64,000 nt of DNA, from the NCBI GenBank assembly GCA_002049455.2, contig KV918893.1, positions 124,001 to 188,000 of the forward strand. The letters are read 5' to 3'. Below the pieces are notes generated by a model. The model saw nothing but the letters and a program-made list of their open reading frames with translations. It had not been told where the DNA came from and did no database searches. Position 1 is the first letter of the stretch. Each line of letters starts with the position of its first letter. This DNA comes from Porphyra umbilicalis (lineage: Eukaryota; Rhodophyta; Bangiophyceae; Bangiales; Bangiaceae). A program made the position numbers and the translations under genes. Shown in pieces: positions 1 through 10,800 of the stretch.

Positions 1-930
1 GAGTCTCGCGCAGAGTTCCTTGCTGGGCGTCACCACCCCCAGGAATATTCGTTTGACGAGCACCATCGTCTACTTGGGACTTTTTCTCCATCGAAGCCTC
101 ATCGAGGCTTCGATGCGCCATCCACCCATCGAAATATGGGTCGATGAGGGTTATCGAGGTTCTCATCGAGCCCATCGAACCGATGTGACTTCGGCTGGAC
201 AGCCCGAGCAGGGACCCATCTGATTGGACAACTCGATGATCCTGTGTATGGATTTCAGGAATACTGTTTGCTCAGTTTGCACATTGTCTGTATTTGCCAC
301 GCCAGGAATCTCAGCAGACATCCGTTCCGCCGTCGTCGAGACCATCTTCCTCACGAGGACAGGTGCCACGAGCGCATTTGACTTGGTCTCTGCAAGCAAA
401 AAACCCACAACGTCCCCGCACGCTGAGCACCGCGAAGAACAAGTCAGAGGACTGCGAGCATCCAAAAAATCCATCGTTTGTGCAGTCAAGATGTCGAGCG
501 ACCGTCTCTCATGAATGAAGGCCGATGCCCCGAGCGTGTGCATGTCACCCGCGAAGCTTCACGAAGCGGTGCCCGCACCTCGACAAAGCGATGTCGACCT
601 TGGCTGCGTTGAAGGTCGCGATGTGATGAGGTGTCAGGCAGTACATGCACGTGAATTACTTATATAATTCTTGTAAATGTGTCGTCCCGATGACATCACG
701 CTCATCGAAACAGTTCTCATCGAAGGTCTCATCTATGTCCATCGAAACCCCCATCCGATGCCCAGATCCTGTCGGGTCCCGATGTCATCGGAAAAGGGCC
801 TTCGATGGGAAAACGTCCGAAGTAGACGATGAGGATACGGGAAGAATCCAGACGTGTATTTATTCCTCGGTCGTTGTTGGTGGCTTCGGCTTGACTGACC
901 CTGCTGCCGGGCGATCATCGAGCACCATGC
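1..930. repeat. Region rich in CATCGA/TCGATG words, no gene
   Basis: No open frame here has recognisable protein character. The hexamer CATCGA or its complement TCGATG occurs about thirteen times in roughly 930 bases, clustered at 88-235 and 695-920. It is often followed by A or G-rich triplets (CATCGAAA, CATCGAGG). Base composition is lower in GC than in the genes that follow. It looks like a decayed short-motif repeat. I see no promoter or RNA gene. Confidence 0.35.
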
Positions 931-1762
931 TCAGCATGACCATGACGATGTGTCATCCATGGGTGTGCGTGCGGCTGCTGTATTCGAAGGCCCCTCAGCT
1001 CTTACGAGTGAGCTGCCCCCGCGGCAGTTTTCGAGCTCCGTGTACAGCCATGACATGCGCTTCTGGCCGAGAACACTTTTGCCACGCCGCATTGGGCGTC
1101 CATGAGGCTAACTTCACTGCGGACCTCTCATTCGACCGAGGCGCATCTGTGATGGCACTGATGCCGATACGTAGGCGCTACCAGGGTCGCTGTTAGAACC
1201 GCCTGACGGAGAGAGAGCCACTGTTGATCGGCTCTAGGTTTTCTCGGTGCGCCCCGCCTGGTCCGATTGCTCCATTGACGGCTGACATATCGTCAGGTGC
1301 GCGCCGCGGCACTGTCTTGGCCAGCACAGGACGTATCATAAGTGCATGATGCACGCATTGGGGCCCGCCCCCCACCATGGAAGGTTCATATCGCACTCAA
1401 GCGAGGACTACGCTGTCAACACTGGCTGAAGCTGCCGAAGCGTGGCACGTCGGCGTGGTCGCGCGGACACATTGGAACCCTCGCACACGCGCGCTGTGCG
1501 TCGATCTGCGCAGCGTCTCAAGCAGCAGCGTGCGCGCCCGAGGGACACGACGCACAGAAGCCGCCCCGACGAGCCCTACAAAAGGGCAACGCGCGCACCC
1601 CACGGTCGGCAACTTGCATCGAACTGTCGTGGACAGCAGCTGTGCGCCTCGGCACTGACGAGCACACCGCGAACGTCGCAGCAGCAGTGCTTGTCGCCCC
1701 ACCCTTCCCTACGCGGAGACGTGCACCCGCGCGACCGCCTCGCCGTTGCGCCCTTCCGCACC

Positions 1763-3394
1763 ATGCCCGGAACGGCTGCAATGGCCCTGCGCCACCACCG
1801 TCGCCGCCGCGCGGCAATGGCGGCCGCCCACCACCCTCGCCTGTCGCACACGGTCGCGGTCGCGGCGTCCGCCGCTGCCGCTGTCGCCGCCGCTGCCGTC
1901 GCGTCGGGCGTGACGCCCGCCGCCGCCTCTCCCGCGTCCTCCATGTCCACCCTCCTGCAGCCGTTGGCGCGCACGCTGCGGCCACAGGATGTGGCCACAA
2001 CCTACACCCTCCGGAACATCTTTTGCGGCGACGACAGCGACCACGATGACGACAAGGAGGGTGTCGCCCGCCACCAGAAAGACGGCCAGTGTTCGGAGAG
2101 TGATGACGACGTCCCGGGGATGCTGCCGCCCGCCGTGTCACTTCAGCCGACCGCCCGCCCGTCGACGGCGGCAGCCGCTGGCAATGGCGAGGACGACCGT
2201 AACGGCGGCGCGCTGGCGCGCGCAGCTGGACCGGGGGGCCCGCTCCGCACGGCGGCGTGCCCGACCGCCCTCGCCTTCCGCACCGTCAATGACCTCGGTG
2301 GCGGCTCGTACGGCGTACCAGACGCGTCCTTCGTCGATGGCGGCGACTCGTGCACGGGACCGGCGACGCTCGTGTTTGTCACCCCTGCCCGCCTCGGTGA
2401 CGTTGATCGCATCGTGAACGAGTTATCCGCCTCCGCCGGCCGGGATGCGGCCAAGACGGTGCTCACGCGCCTCGCCGCGTCCGGGGTGGCGACCGAAGCG
2501 GAAAACGGCTTCCCCGACAACGTCCTCATCGGCCTCGAAGCCGGCGGGCGGATGTGTGGCGGCCGCCGCTCGACCGCTGACGTGGTCACGGTTGTTGCGG
2601 AAATGCGCGAGGCGGGGCCCGTCAGTTTCCTCGGCCGGGCGCTGCTGGTGCCGAAGGGCAACGTGTTGATCCGCTTCCGGCTGCCGGCCAACCAGGTGGT
2701 CGCCAACGAGCGCGCTCTCTGTGCCTACACGTCCGGGCCGGGCATGATCACCCGCGACATTGGGGCCGGTGTCCCCAAGCCCAAGTCTCCCATCATTGCG
2801 GACGAGGCCACCTGCTTCCCGGGCACTGCGACTGTGGAGCTCGCGTCTGGGTCCATCGTGCCCATGGCCCGCCTGGCCGTCGGCGACGTGGTACGCATCG
2901 CGTCGGGCAAAGACGCCGCCTCCTTTTCTCCCGTGTACCTCTTTTCCCACCGCACCCCCGACGCGGGCGGCCGGTACGTGGCGGCAACGACGGCGAGCGG
3001 CCGCACGCTCGTGGCGACGGCCGACCACCTGGTGCCGCTCGCGACGGACGGCCACCCGCTCGTCCGCCTCGGCGACGTGGCTGTCGGCGACTCGCTCACC
3101 GACGCGGTGGCGGCCTCGTCGAGCCGCGTCGTGGCCGTCGCGGCAGTCGGCGGGGCGGGGCTCTACGCGCCGCACACGGTGCACGGGGATATCGTCGTGG
3201 GGGGGGTGGTTGCCAGCACCTGGACGGCGGCGGTCGAGCCGACCGTCGCGCGCACGCTGCTGCGGCCGTTTGCGGCGGCGGCGGCGGCCGTGGGGTACCG
3301 CGTCGACGTGTCGGGAGGGTTGCTGGAGGGAGGGGGCGGGGGGGGGGTGCTGGGTGGTCTCCTCCGGGCGCTCCAGTGGGTAACGGGGTATTGA
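1763..3394 (+). CDS. Secreted protein with C-terminal Hint (hog-type) autoprocessing domain
   Basis: The 543-residue frame starts at ATG 1763; ATG 1781 (537 aa) is an equally good start. A basic head (HHRRRR) and an Ala/Val-rich hydrophobic stretch look like a signal peptide. An acidic Asp/Ser-rich linker and a Cys-containing N-terminal domain of unrecognised fold follow. Residues 351-543 form a Hint domain. It opens with a candidate nucleophile Cys in CFPGTATVEL (Cys codon 2813-2815), then LAVGDVVRI, a PVYLFSHR strand, TADHL supplying the block-B His, VAVGDSL and a closing GLYAPHTVHGDIVVGGVVAS. Known Hint domains of this group cleave the chain before the Cys by N-S acyl shift. Here I infer release of the N-terminal domain outside the cell or in the secretory path. 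No intron is visible. Hog-type proteins outside animals are known, red algae included, but their ligand role is not. The Hint call is firm and the N-terminal domain is unassigned. Confidence 0.85.
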   Translation: MPGTAAMALRHHRRRRAAMAAAHHPRLSHTVAVAASAAAAVAAAAVASGVTPAAASPASSMSTLLQPLARTLRPQDVATTYTLRNIFCGDDSDHDDDKEGVARHQKDGQCSESDDDVPGMLPPAVSLQPTARPSTAAAAGNGEDDRNGGALARAAGPGGPLRTAACPTALAFRTVNDLGGGSYGVPDASFVDGGDSCTGPATLVFVTPARLGDVDRIVNELSASAGRDAAKTVLTRLAASGVATEAENGFPDNVLIGLEAGGRMCGGRRSTADVVTVVAEMREAGPVSFLGRALLVPKGNVLIRFRLPANQVVANERALCAYTSGPGMITRDIGAGVPKPKSPIIADEATCFPGTATVELASGSIVPMARLAVGDVVRIASGKDAASFSPVYLFSHRTPDAGGRYVAATTASGRTLVATADHLVPLATDGHPLVRLGDVAVGDSLTDAVAASSSRVVAVAAVGGAGLYAPHTVHGDIVVGGVVASTWTAAVEPTVARTLLRPFAAAAAAVGYRVDVSGGLLEGGGGGGVLGGLLRALQWVTGY

Positions 3395-4195
3395 GGTCGG
3401 GTGGTTGTGCCCAGAGAGGTGGCGCGTTGGGGGCTTCTTGTCTTGAGTCGTTTGGATTGTGGTTGCGTAGTTGGTACAACTTGCGTAGCCTTTGTACATG
3501 CCCATCATCTCGAATGTTGACGGACGGTTGCCCCCAGCAGTCAGGTGGCGTGCAAGCAGGCGGACGCCGTCGAGGGTGGTTCAGAAAGCCCATGATCAGC
3601 GTTGGAGACAGGCACTGAAGAGGCCGGCACAGCTTGGCACCGATGGGGCCGGAAAAGAAGTGCACCGACGAGGCCAGCATGGAAGGAGCGCACCGAAGAG
3701 GCCGGCAGAGAAGGAGCCCACCGATGACGAGCCAAGGCGTAGGCGGACAATACGGACGTCGCCGCGGGAAGCGCAACGGTCCATCCTCACAGATCTTTCG
3801 AGCCAGATTGCGCCAAGTCCGGTGCCTGTCGCGAGGCCTCGCGCAATTGGCTGCCGACAGATCCCAACTGCTGACGGGCTGCTCTCGGCCGCGCTGGAGA
3901 TTCTTTCAGGTCGCATGGGCGATCGCGGTCCCGTTGACCCCCGAGGACGGGTGCCTGCCGACCGCCCCACGAGCGGCACTCGGCCGCGCGATCGCACCCC
4001 TGGAGCGAGCCGCGCCGCTGCGCATCCCCACCGCGGCGTCTGGCGGTGCCACCCCTCCGCCGTGCATCGCGACGCTTCCCCGCCGCCGTTCCCCGGCGCA
4101 CCCACACCCGCACCCCCTGCTGCCCCGTCATTGCCCTTGCTCCTTCCCCCCGCTCCATCGTCGGCCCCCCCGACGCCCTCCCCCTTGCCACGACG
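3395..4195. other. Intergenic, no gene recognised
   Basis: This stretch separates the Hint gene from the epimerase. Overlapping frames occur on both strands but show no domain. It contains a short imperfect tandem repeat at 3618-3726 and the putative promoter of the next gene. I see no TATA-like element of note. Confidence 0.4.
3618..3726. repeat. Imperfect tandem repeat, about four units of 25-29 bp
   Basis: Four successive units have the pattern GAGGCCGGCA...CACCGA(A/T)G, for example at 3619, 3646, 3671 and 3700. They diverge in the middle. The array ends about 470 bp upstream of the epimerase start. Function is unknown. Confidence 0.5.
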
Positions 4196-5614
4196 ATGGG
4201 TGCCCCTGCCGCCTTTTGCGCCCCCGCCGGCCGCGGGCTCGCCCTCCGCGGCGGCGCGGCGGTCGCGTCGGCGACCGCCCGCCGCCATGCGCGGGTGGCT
4301 GCCGCCCCCGGCGCGCGGCGTGCACCGCGTATGGATGCGGCGGGCACGGACTTTGACGACGTGGCGCGGCGGTTGGCGGAGGAGCTCGGCGCGCCGGCAG
4401 CCGACGCGGGGGACAAGGACGAGGGGGCGGGCGCGGAGAACGTGTCGGTCGGGCCGGGAAATGGGGGGCTGATGCGCGTGTCGATGAAGCACGCGGCGTC
4501 CAACCAGGTACGTGGTGAGGAGCATGTGGGGGGTGGCGGGGTGGGCAGTCCCGAGGCTCAATCAGTCGAGTGTGGGACGGGAGGCGGGCTGGGCGACGGG
4601 TCCTTGGCAGGACGTGTACCTGGGCGGGGTGAGCAGTCGAATGTCTTTGACAGAGTATTGTTTGTCTCGGCTGGCCAGCCCTCGATATGCTGTTATGCTG
4701 ACGGAGGACTGGATGGCGGGTTTGCCTTTTATTGTATCTTTTGCTCGTGGACGGCCTGGGTTGCTTGCTGCCTGCACCTACACTGCCTTCTTGTTCCGCT
4801 CACTTCTGGCGCCGCCTCTTTTGATGATGAGTAGGAGGTGGAGGTGTACACTCTCGGCGCGACGGTCACGACGTGGAAGGCGCGCGGTGACGACGTTCTG
4901 TGGGTCTCCAAGGAGAACAAGTGGGACGGCGCCAAGCCCATCCGCGCGGGCATTCCGCTGTGCTTCCCTCAGTTTGGCCCCGGCCCGCTCGCGCAGCACG
5001 GATTTGCGCGGCTGGCAACGTGGGAAGTGGTCTTTGCCGGCACCCTCGACGACGGGTCGGTGCAGACGGTCATGACCATCTCGGACAAAACGGACAACGA
5101 CGTCATCCGGGAGTGGGGCCACGCCTTCACCGCCGAGTATGCGGTGACGCTGTCGCCAACGGGGCTGGAGACGTCCCTGCGGGTCGTCAACACGGGCACG
5201 GCCGCGTTTGACTTTACCGCCGCCTTCCACAACTACTTTGCGGTCACCAACGTGTCCGAGGCGCGCGTGTTTGGTATTGAGGGCCTCCCCTACGCGGACC
5301 GCCTCAACGACGGGGCATCGGGCACGGAGGCGGCCGACGGTGGCGCCGGCTACCTCGTCGACAAGGCCGTCGACAAGCTCTACTCGGGGGCGCCCGAGGA
5401 GCTCGCCGCGTTTGATTTTGGCGCCCTCAAGGTCATCAAGATCAAGAAGAGTGCGAGCCTCCCGGACGCGACCGTGTGGAACCCGTTTGGGGAGGGCGGC
5501 TGCGACGGGGGGTGGAAAAACTTTTTGTGCGTCGAGCCGGCGGCGGCGGCGGACAAGGTCGTCCTCGAGGCGGGCGAGGAGTGGCTCGGCGCGCAGCTGC
5601 TGGGTGTGGAGTAG
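4196..5614 (+). CDS. Glucose-6-phosphate 1-epimerase-like protein (aldose 1-epimerase family), one intron
   Basis: Exons are 4196-4507 and 4835-5614, joined in phase 0 across a GT-AG intron of 327 bp (donor GGTACGTGG, acceptor GAGTAGGAGG), giving 363 aa. The family interconverts alpha and beta anomers of hexose 6-phosphates. Family signatures are RAGIPLCFPQFGP, QHGFARLATW with the catalytic-type His, FHNYFAVTNVSEARVFG, GLPYADRL, and near the end GGWKNFLCVEPA followed by LEAGEEW. The N-terminal 45 residues are Ala/Arg-rich and lack acidic residues, which suggests an organelle transit peptide, probably plastid. The first ATG of this frame inside the Ala/Arg leader was chosen because it sits close before that leader. 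Function is firm at family level; exact substrate is inferred from the D-hexose-6-phosphate epimerase subfamily motifs. Confidence 0.88.
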
Positions 5615-6268
5615 GGCGCGTGCACCGAGACCGGCTTGGGGGGGCGTGTTGGTGGGGGGGGGGGGGTCAGGAGATACCCCCGTGGTGTGGCCTGCGTGAC
5701 CTCGCCTGCGGGACCTTGCTGCACAGGCGACCGACTTTTTGTTTTTGCGTTGCGAGTGCTTTTGGGGGTTGGCGCGCACGTAGGCGACACGGGATCGGGT
5801 GTGCGCGTTCGTCGGCTGTTGGTTGTGTGGGCACACGGGCGGTGCGCCTTGCGAGTTTCTTGTCCTCTGCCTCGCGTCACCGGCGCGCCAGGCTGCCGCT
5901 GTGCTGCAGCCTCTGCGACGCGGCTGTGGGCGTCACCTCGGCCGCGAGAGTCCCACACTCGTGTACCGAGGAGAGCAGAGGTGTGTCGCGTCGACAGTCC
6001 TTCAGTCGTGATCTGCGACAAGCACGGGCCGCTTGCGTACCAGCGTATCCTGGCCAAGTAGCCGCGCGTTGTGTGGCGCGGCTGGTGGTGGGCGGCGTCG
6101 TCGCCGCCGCCGCCCCGACGACTGGGAGCCGTGTCGGCGGCAGCGTCCGCCGCGATCCACCCACACGACGCAGGCAGAGTTGGCGGCAGGCGCACGCCCT
6201 CTTGGCGCACGCCACGCGCCCACTGTCCCGTCTTGTCACACGCATACAGGGGCCTCCCCCCCCCCTCC
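5615..6268. other. Intergenic between convergent genes, no gene recognised
   Basis: This holds the 3' flanks of the epimerase (+) and the gamma-glutamyltransferase (-), which converge here. It contains a G run at 5650-5665 and no recognisable protein or RNA gene. Confidence 0.4.
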
Positions 6269-8788
6269 TCACGCCGCCGCCGCGGCGCCCATCCGCCGTG
6301 GGTCACTCACGGCCATGACGCGGCGCCCCCCCCCTCCCCCCCACGACGGCGACGGCGACCAAGTTGACGCCGCCCACCCCCCGGCCGCCGACGCGGCCGA
6401 CGCGGTGGCCCGCCCCGATGGCGTAGACGCACCAGCGCCCCCACCAGCTGCCGACCCCCCCCCCGTCGGGTCGAGGTAGCCGCCGACAACGTCGCACACC
6501 CCCCCCCCTTTTCCCCCGCCGCCGACGACGGCGCCCCCGACCCCGCCACCGCCTCCATCCCGAGCGCCCGCCCCCACACGGACGGCAGCACGCGCGGCGC
6601 GGCAATGGCAGCGCCGACGCCCCACCCCGCATTGACGACGCCGAGGAGCACGGCGAGCACCGCCGCCGCTGGCCCCCCGCCGCCGCCACCCGAGCCGAGC
6701 CCCGCCAGCGGCGCCGCCCCCCGGCAGAGGATGACGGGCGCCGCGGGCGTCGCCGGCCGCGCGCCGCCGACGAGGCGGTTGGCGGGTGCCGGCGGCGGCG
6801 CCGGCCGCGGCAGCCGCCGCGCAAACGACCCGACGGCGGCGTTGAGGATGAGGCCCGTGCCGGGGGAGGCGGCGGTGGCGCCCCACGGGGGGCCGTGGTG
6901 CGTCGCCGTCGCAACGACGAGCGTGTCGTCCCCGTCGAGGGCCGACACGTGCGTCGCCGCCGCCGCCGTGGCGGGGTGGGCGGCCGACGCAAAGGCGCCG
7001 CCGGGGCGCGGGGGAGGGGCCGACCCCCACCGCCGCGCCGTCGGCGTCGACGCGCCCGTGGCGGCGCGCGCCGTGGCGCCCGCCGCCGCCGCCGCCGCGG
7101 CGGCGCGCAGCGTCTCCCCCGCGTCGACGGCCAGCCGCCGCCCGCCCGGCGTGTAGGTGCGCCCCCGGTGGGTGCGGCGGCCGTCGAGGTGGCGGCGGAT
7201 GGACGACGCCCACCCCGGGGAGCGCAGCGACGCAACGACGCGCGCGACCGCGTCGGACGGGGCGCCAATCACCGCCCGCAAGCCGAGGCCGTACTTGGTC
7301 GCCTCCACCACCGCCTGCCGCGCGTCATTGTCGCCGCCGCCCACGCCCGGCACGCCGTCGAGGAGCGTCAAGGCGGCGCCGACGGCGACGCCCCCCGCCA
7401 CGGGCGGCGGCGCCGTCGACACCGTCAAGCCCATATAGTCGACCACGAGCGGCGCGGGCGTCGCGACGCCGTACGCCGCCAAGTCGGCGGCCGTGAGCGT
7501 GCCACCGGCGGCGGCCACGTCCGCGAGAAACGCCCGCCGCAGGGGCGTGTCGGCGTAGAGCGCGGCCGGGTGGGTGGCGAGCGTGCGGAGGGTGGCGGCG
7601 AGGGCGGGTTGCCGCAGGCGCTCGCCGGCGGCCAACACTGCCCGCCCGGGCGTGTCGTCGTCGGCCGTAGCATTGGCGGAGGGGGGGACGCCGACGGCGG
7701 CGGGCGGCGGGGGGTGCCCCCCGCCCGCCCCGTCGGCGGCGCGGGGCCCCCGCCGCCGCCGCCCACCGCCGCCGTGCGGCTGCCGATCGAGGCAGCCGCC
7801 TCTTGCTTTTTCGACAGCGTCGGGCGCGTAAAGAGCGCGGCGAGCGTCGGGCTGTCGGCCACGAGCGCCGCCGACCCGTCGAGCACCGCCCCGAGCATCG
7901 GTGACACGGGCGCCCCGTCGGCGAGGGCGGCGACGACGGCGAGGAGCGCCGCCCACGGCGCGTGCCCGTGCGCCGCGTGCGCGGCGGCGAGCGCCGCGGC
8001 CGTGCCGGGCACGCCGACGAGGCGGCCGGCGGCGGTGCCGTTGGCGCCGGGCGCGCCGTCGAGGGCGCCCACGTCGACCGCCGCGGGCGCGGCGGCGAGG
8101 CCGTCATAAACGTACGTGTGGGCGGGCGTCGACGCGTTGGCGGCGACCGCCGCCGCCGCGCGCACGCCCGCGGCGGTGCCGTTGCGGGGGGTGCCGCCGC
8201 CGCCGCCGCCGCGCGCGCGTGGCGCCGCCGTCCCATTCGTGCGGACGAGGAGGATGAGCCCCCCCCCAGGCCGCCCGCGTACCCGCCCAGGACGCCCTGA
8301 CACAAGACGGCCACAACCGCCGCGTCGACGGCGTTGCCCTTGATGGGGTCACCGCCGCCGCCGCCGCCCGCCTTTGCCGCCGCGTCGTCATCGTGCACGC
8401 CCTCTTCCATCACCGCCACGGCGGCGGCGGAGCAGGTGCCATCGTCGGCGGCGACGGCCACCCGCCCGCCCGTCACGAGCGTCGTGCCCGCCGCCGGCGC
8501 GGGCGCCGCGCCCGGCGGCGGCGCGACGGTGGGGGAAATGCGGTTGAGGGCCCACGGGAGGGACAGGACGGTGGCGGCGAGGAGGAGGAAGCCGAGGAGC
8601 GTTGCTGCCGAGCGCGATGCGGGGGGGTGGGGGGGCGGGGGGGGGGGGGGGTGCGCCGCGACCGCGGCGCGCCCGCCGGCGGGGGGAGGGGGGGTACGGG
8701 CCAGTGCCTGCGGGAGGGGGGACGAGCGCGAGGACTTCCTCGTCGTCGTCGGGGGGGCGGGGGGGGGACGGGGGGGCGCAACCGCCAT
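6269..8788 (-). CDS. Gamma-glutamyltransferase, membrane-anchored; frame broken at G/C runs
   Basis: The enzyme hydrolyses glutathione or transfers its gamma-glutamyl group, usually at the outer cell face or in the vacuole. Start ATG is at 8788. A Pro-rich cytosolic head is followed by a membrane anchor ATLLGFLLLAATVLSLPW, a type II topology. Then come VAADDGTCSAAAVAVMEEG, NAVDAAVVAVLCQGVLGGYAGGLGGG, ILLVRTNG, VGVPGTAAALAAAH, QPALAATLRTLA, GTLTAADLAAYGV, the catalytic Thr block THVSALDGD (Thr codon 6952-6954), SPGTGLILN and a C-terminal AVSDPRRMGAAAA. The blocks lie in four successive frame segments. The switches fall near 8260-8270, 7680-7730 and 6490-6512, all long C or G runs, so they are probably base-count errors rather than introns. 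If joined it would be about 840 residues, longer than usual because of Gly/Ala-rich insertions. Confidence 0.85.
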
Positions 8789-9380
8789 GGTGGTGGCCGG
8801 TGGGCCGTGCGAGTGGCGAGAGGTGGGGAGGGGCTGTGCCAGTGGTGGGCGGAGCAGAGGCGGGTGCCGAGCGGCGCGAGCAAGGCGAGGCGCCACGTGC
8901 GGGTCGTCGTGCAAGGCGTGATGCCATCCTGGCGCGTCAGGCCGTCCTGACCAAACAGTCGCTTTCAAGTGCGGCTTGAAACCAGCGTATGTTTGAACTG
9001 CGGGCGCGTTCGCGAAGATACCCTGGCCTTGAATTTCTAAACAAACGGAAGTAAGTGTGTCCAGGTAATTCAAAGAAATGTCCAGCCAACGGCACAACGT
9101 GCGAGTGGCCTCTGTTTTTCTTTCTCTATGCATACTGTGGCTTGGCTCTTTTCGCCGTCTTTGCCCCGTGAACGACGTCCTAAGCGTCCATCACGGCGGA
9201 ACAATGCTCGTCGTCACTCGGGTGGCCACCCCCAGCCCCCCTCCAAGGCAATCAGACTGCCGGAGGACACGCTGTGGGCGTGTACATCGGCCGCCCCCAC
9301 CCCACTTAAAAATCGGCGGCTGACCGGCGGCAGCGTCGCCCGTGGCGGCCGCCGCCACGAGACGTGAGCGCCGCCGCCGC

Positions 9381-9428
<48 letters not shown>

Positions 9429-9900
9429 GTCCCCGAGTTGCGCTACGCTGCGGGGCGGCGAGGGTGGCGAGTGCGTGCGCGGCGGCGCGGGTGGGGGTGG
9501 TGGTGTGCGGCGGCTGCAAGGGGTTGCGGCGGCCACCACGCCAGCGACGCGCGGCAGCGCCGTGCGGCGGCGACGCGACGGTTAGCGGAGGCGGCGGCTG
9601 AGACGGCGGCCGGCTGGACCGCCAGTTGGCGCGGCAGCGCGCGCACACGAGCGATCGGCGCACCGCGACCGCGACGTCATCGTCGTGCCGCTGCTGTGGC
9701 ACCGGGGAGTGGCAAACAGAGGCCACCCCGTCCTTGCCGCCACCTCCGCGGCGCAGCCGCCGCGTCACCGCCGCCGCACTGCCGCCGACGCTACCGCCGC
9801 CAGACTGGCCGTCGCGACATCACCCCGCGCCCTCGGCCCCCCCTTGACGGAGGGGGCGCTCCGCAGGTTGCCCAGTCCGCCTCGGCAACAACCAGCGTAC
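8789..9900. other. Intergenic; low-complexity GCC tract, no gene recognised
   Basis: Upstream flank of the gamma-glutamyltransferase. It contains an almost pure GCC/CGC microsatellite at about 9366-9420. The long frames across it encode only Arg or Ala runs and are not credible proteins. Confidence 0.4.
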
Positions 9901-10378
9901 AGCCCAGTCCCCCCCCCCCCCCTCCCCACGCGCTCCCAGCACCACCTTCGTCCTCATCAATCAGCTCACGAACTGTACCTTGGCAACCACCATGTCCACC
10001 ACTGCCCCGCCCCCGCTCCCCCACCCAGCGCCCCACGTCTGCGACCATGAGACCCAGTCTGAAAGCCCTGGCAACTGCCCGCTCGACCGAGAGACTAAAC
10101 TGGGCGGCTCCGCGTCAGAATCACTTTCGCGCTTGCCGCGACCGCTCGGCCCGCACCGTTCAAATTCAAACGACCTCCCACGAACGCCCCCCTCTCCAGC
10201 ACCCTACCTTGCCCATGCACCAAGTATCCGAAACTTACGACCCCAGACCCGCTCCACGACGGCGTAAACGCACCACCCCCCTCACGGGTGTTTCCAACCG
10301 GAAACTGAGGCGACAACCACGTCCGCGCTCCGTGCCGGCGCGTCAGCGACAACGTCAACAACGACACATAGTGACAAC
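9901..10378. repeat. Tandem direct repeat, unit 1 (about 450-475 bp)
   Basis: The unit begins with a C-rich tract followed by CTCCCAGCACCACCTTCGTC and includes CGAAACTTACGACC, then CACGACGGCGTAAACGCACC, CACGGGTGTTTCCAACCGG and GTCCGCGCTCCGTGCCGGCG. The same blocks recur in the same order about 443-477 bp downstream. The units are diverged by substitutions and indels. Confidence 0.75.
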
Positions 10379-10800
10379 CAGTTGCCGCACCCCCCCCCTC
10401 CCCACCCTCTCCCAACACGACCTCCGCCCCCATCAACCCGCAGTCAAACCGTACAGCGACAGCGGTCTTGCATCCCCCCCCGTCACCACGCCTGCAGCAG
10501 TGCGTCGCCATACCCCCATAAGAGCACGGCCACCCAAGCATCCGCTCCGCGTTAAAATCACTCCCCCGCGACCGCCGCGACCGCTCCACCCTCTCTGTTT
10601 TCAAAATCAAACGAGCCCCTTCACCGACCCCCCTCCCCAGCACCCCCACCGTCCCCATGTACCAAGTAACCGAAACTTACGACCACGGACCCGCCCCACG
10701 ACGGCGTAAACGCACCACCCCCCCTCACGGGTGTTTCCAACCGGAAACTGAGGCGACAACCGCGTCCGCGCTCCGTGCCGGCGATGAAGATGAGCACAGC
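10379..10800. repeat. Tandem direct repeat, unit 2
   Basis: Second unit of the repeat beginning at 9901. It carries the same ordered blocks, such as CCGAAACTTACGACC at about 10670, GACGGCGTAAACGCACC and GTCCGCGCTCCGTGCCGGCG at 10764. No coding potential is supported. Confidence 0.75.

Noticed and set aside
9342-10709. 455-residue rightward open frame
   Set aside because: Begins in a GCC microsatellite as an Arg run and crosses both tandem repeat units; no domain and no codon structure.
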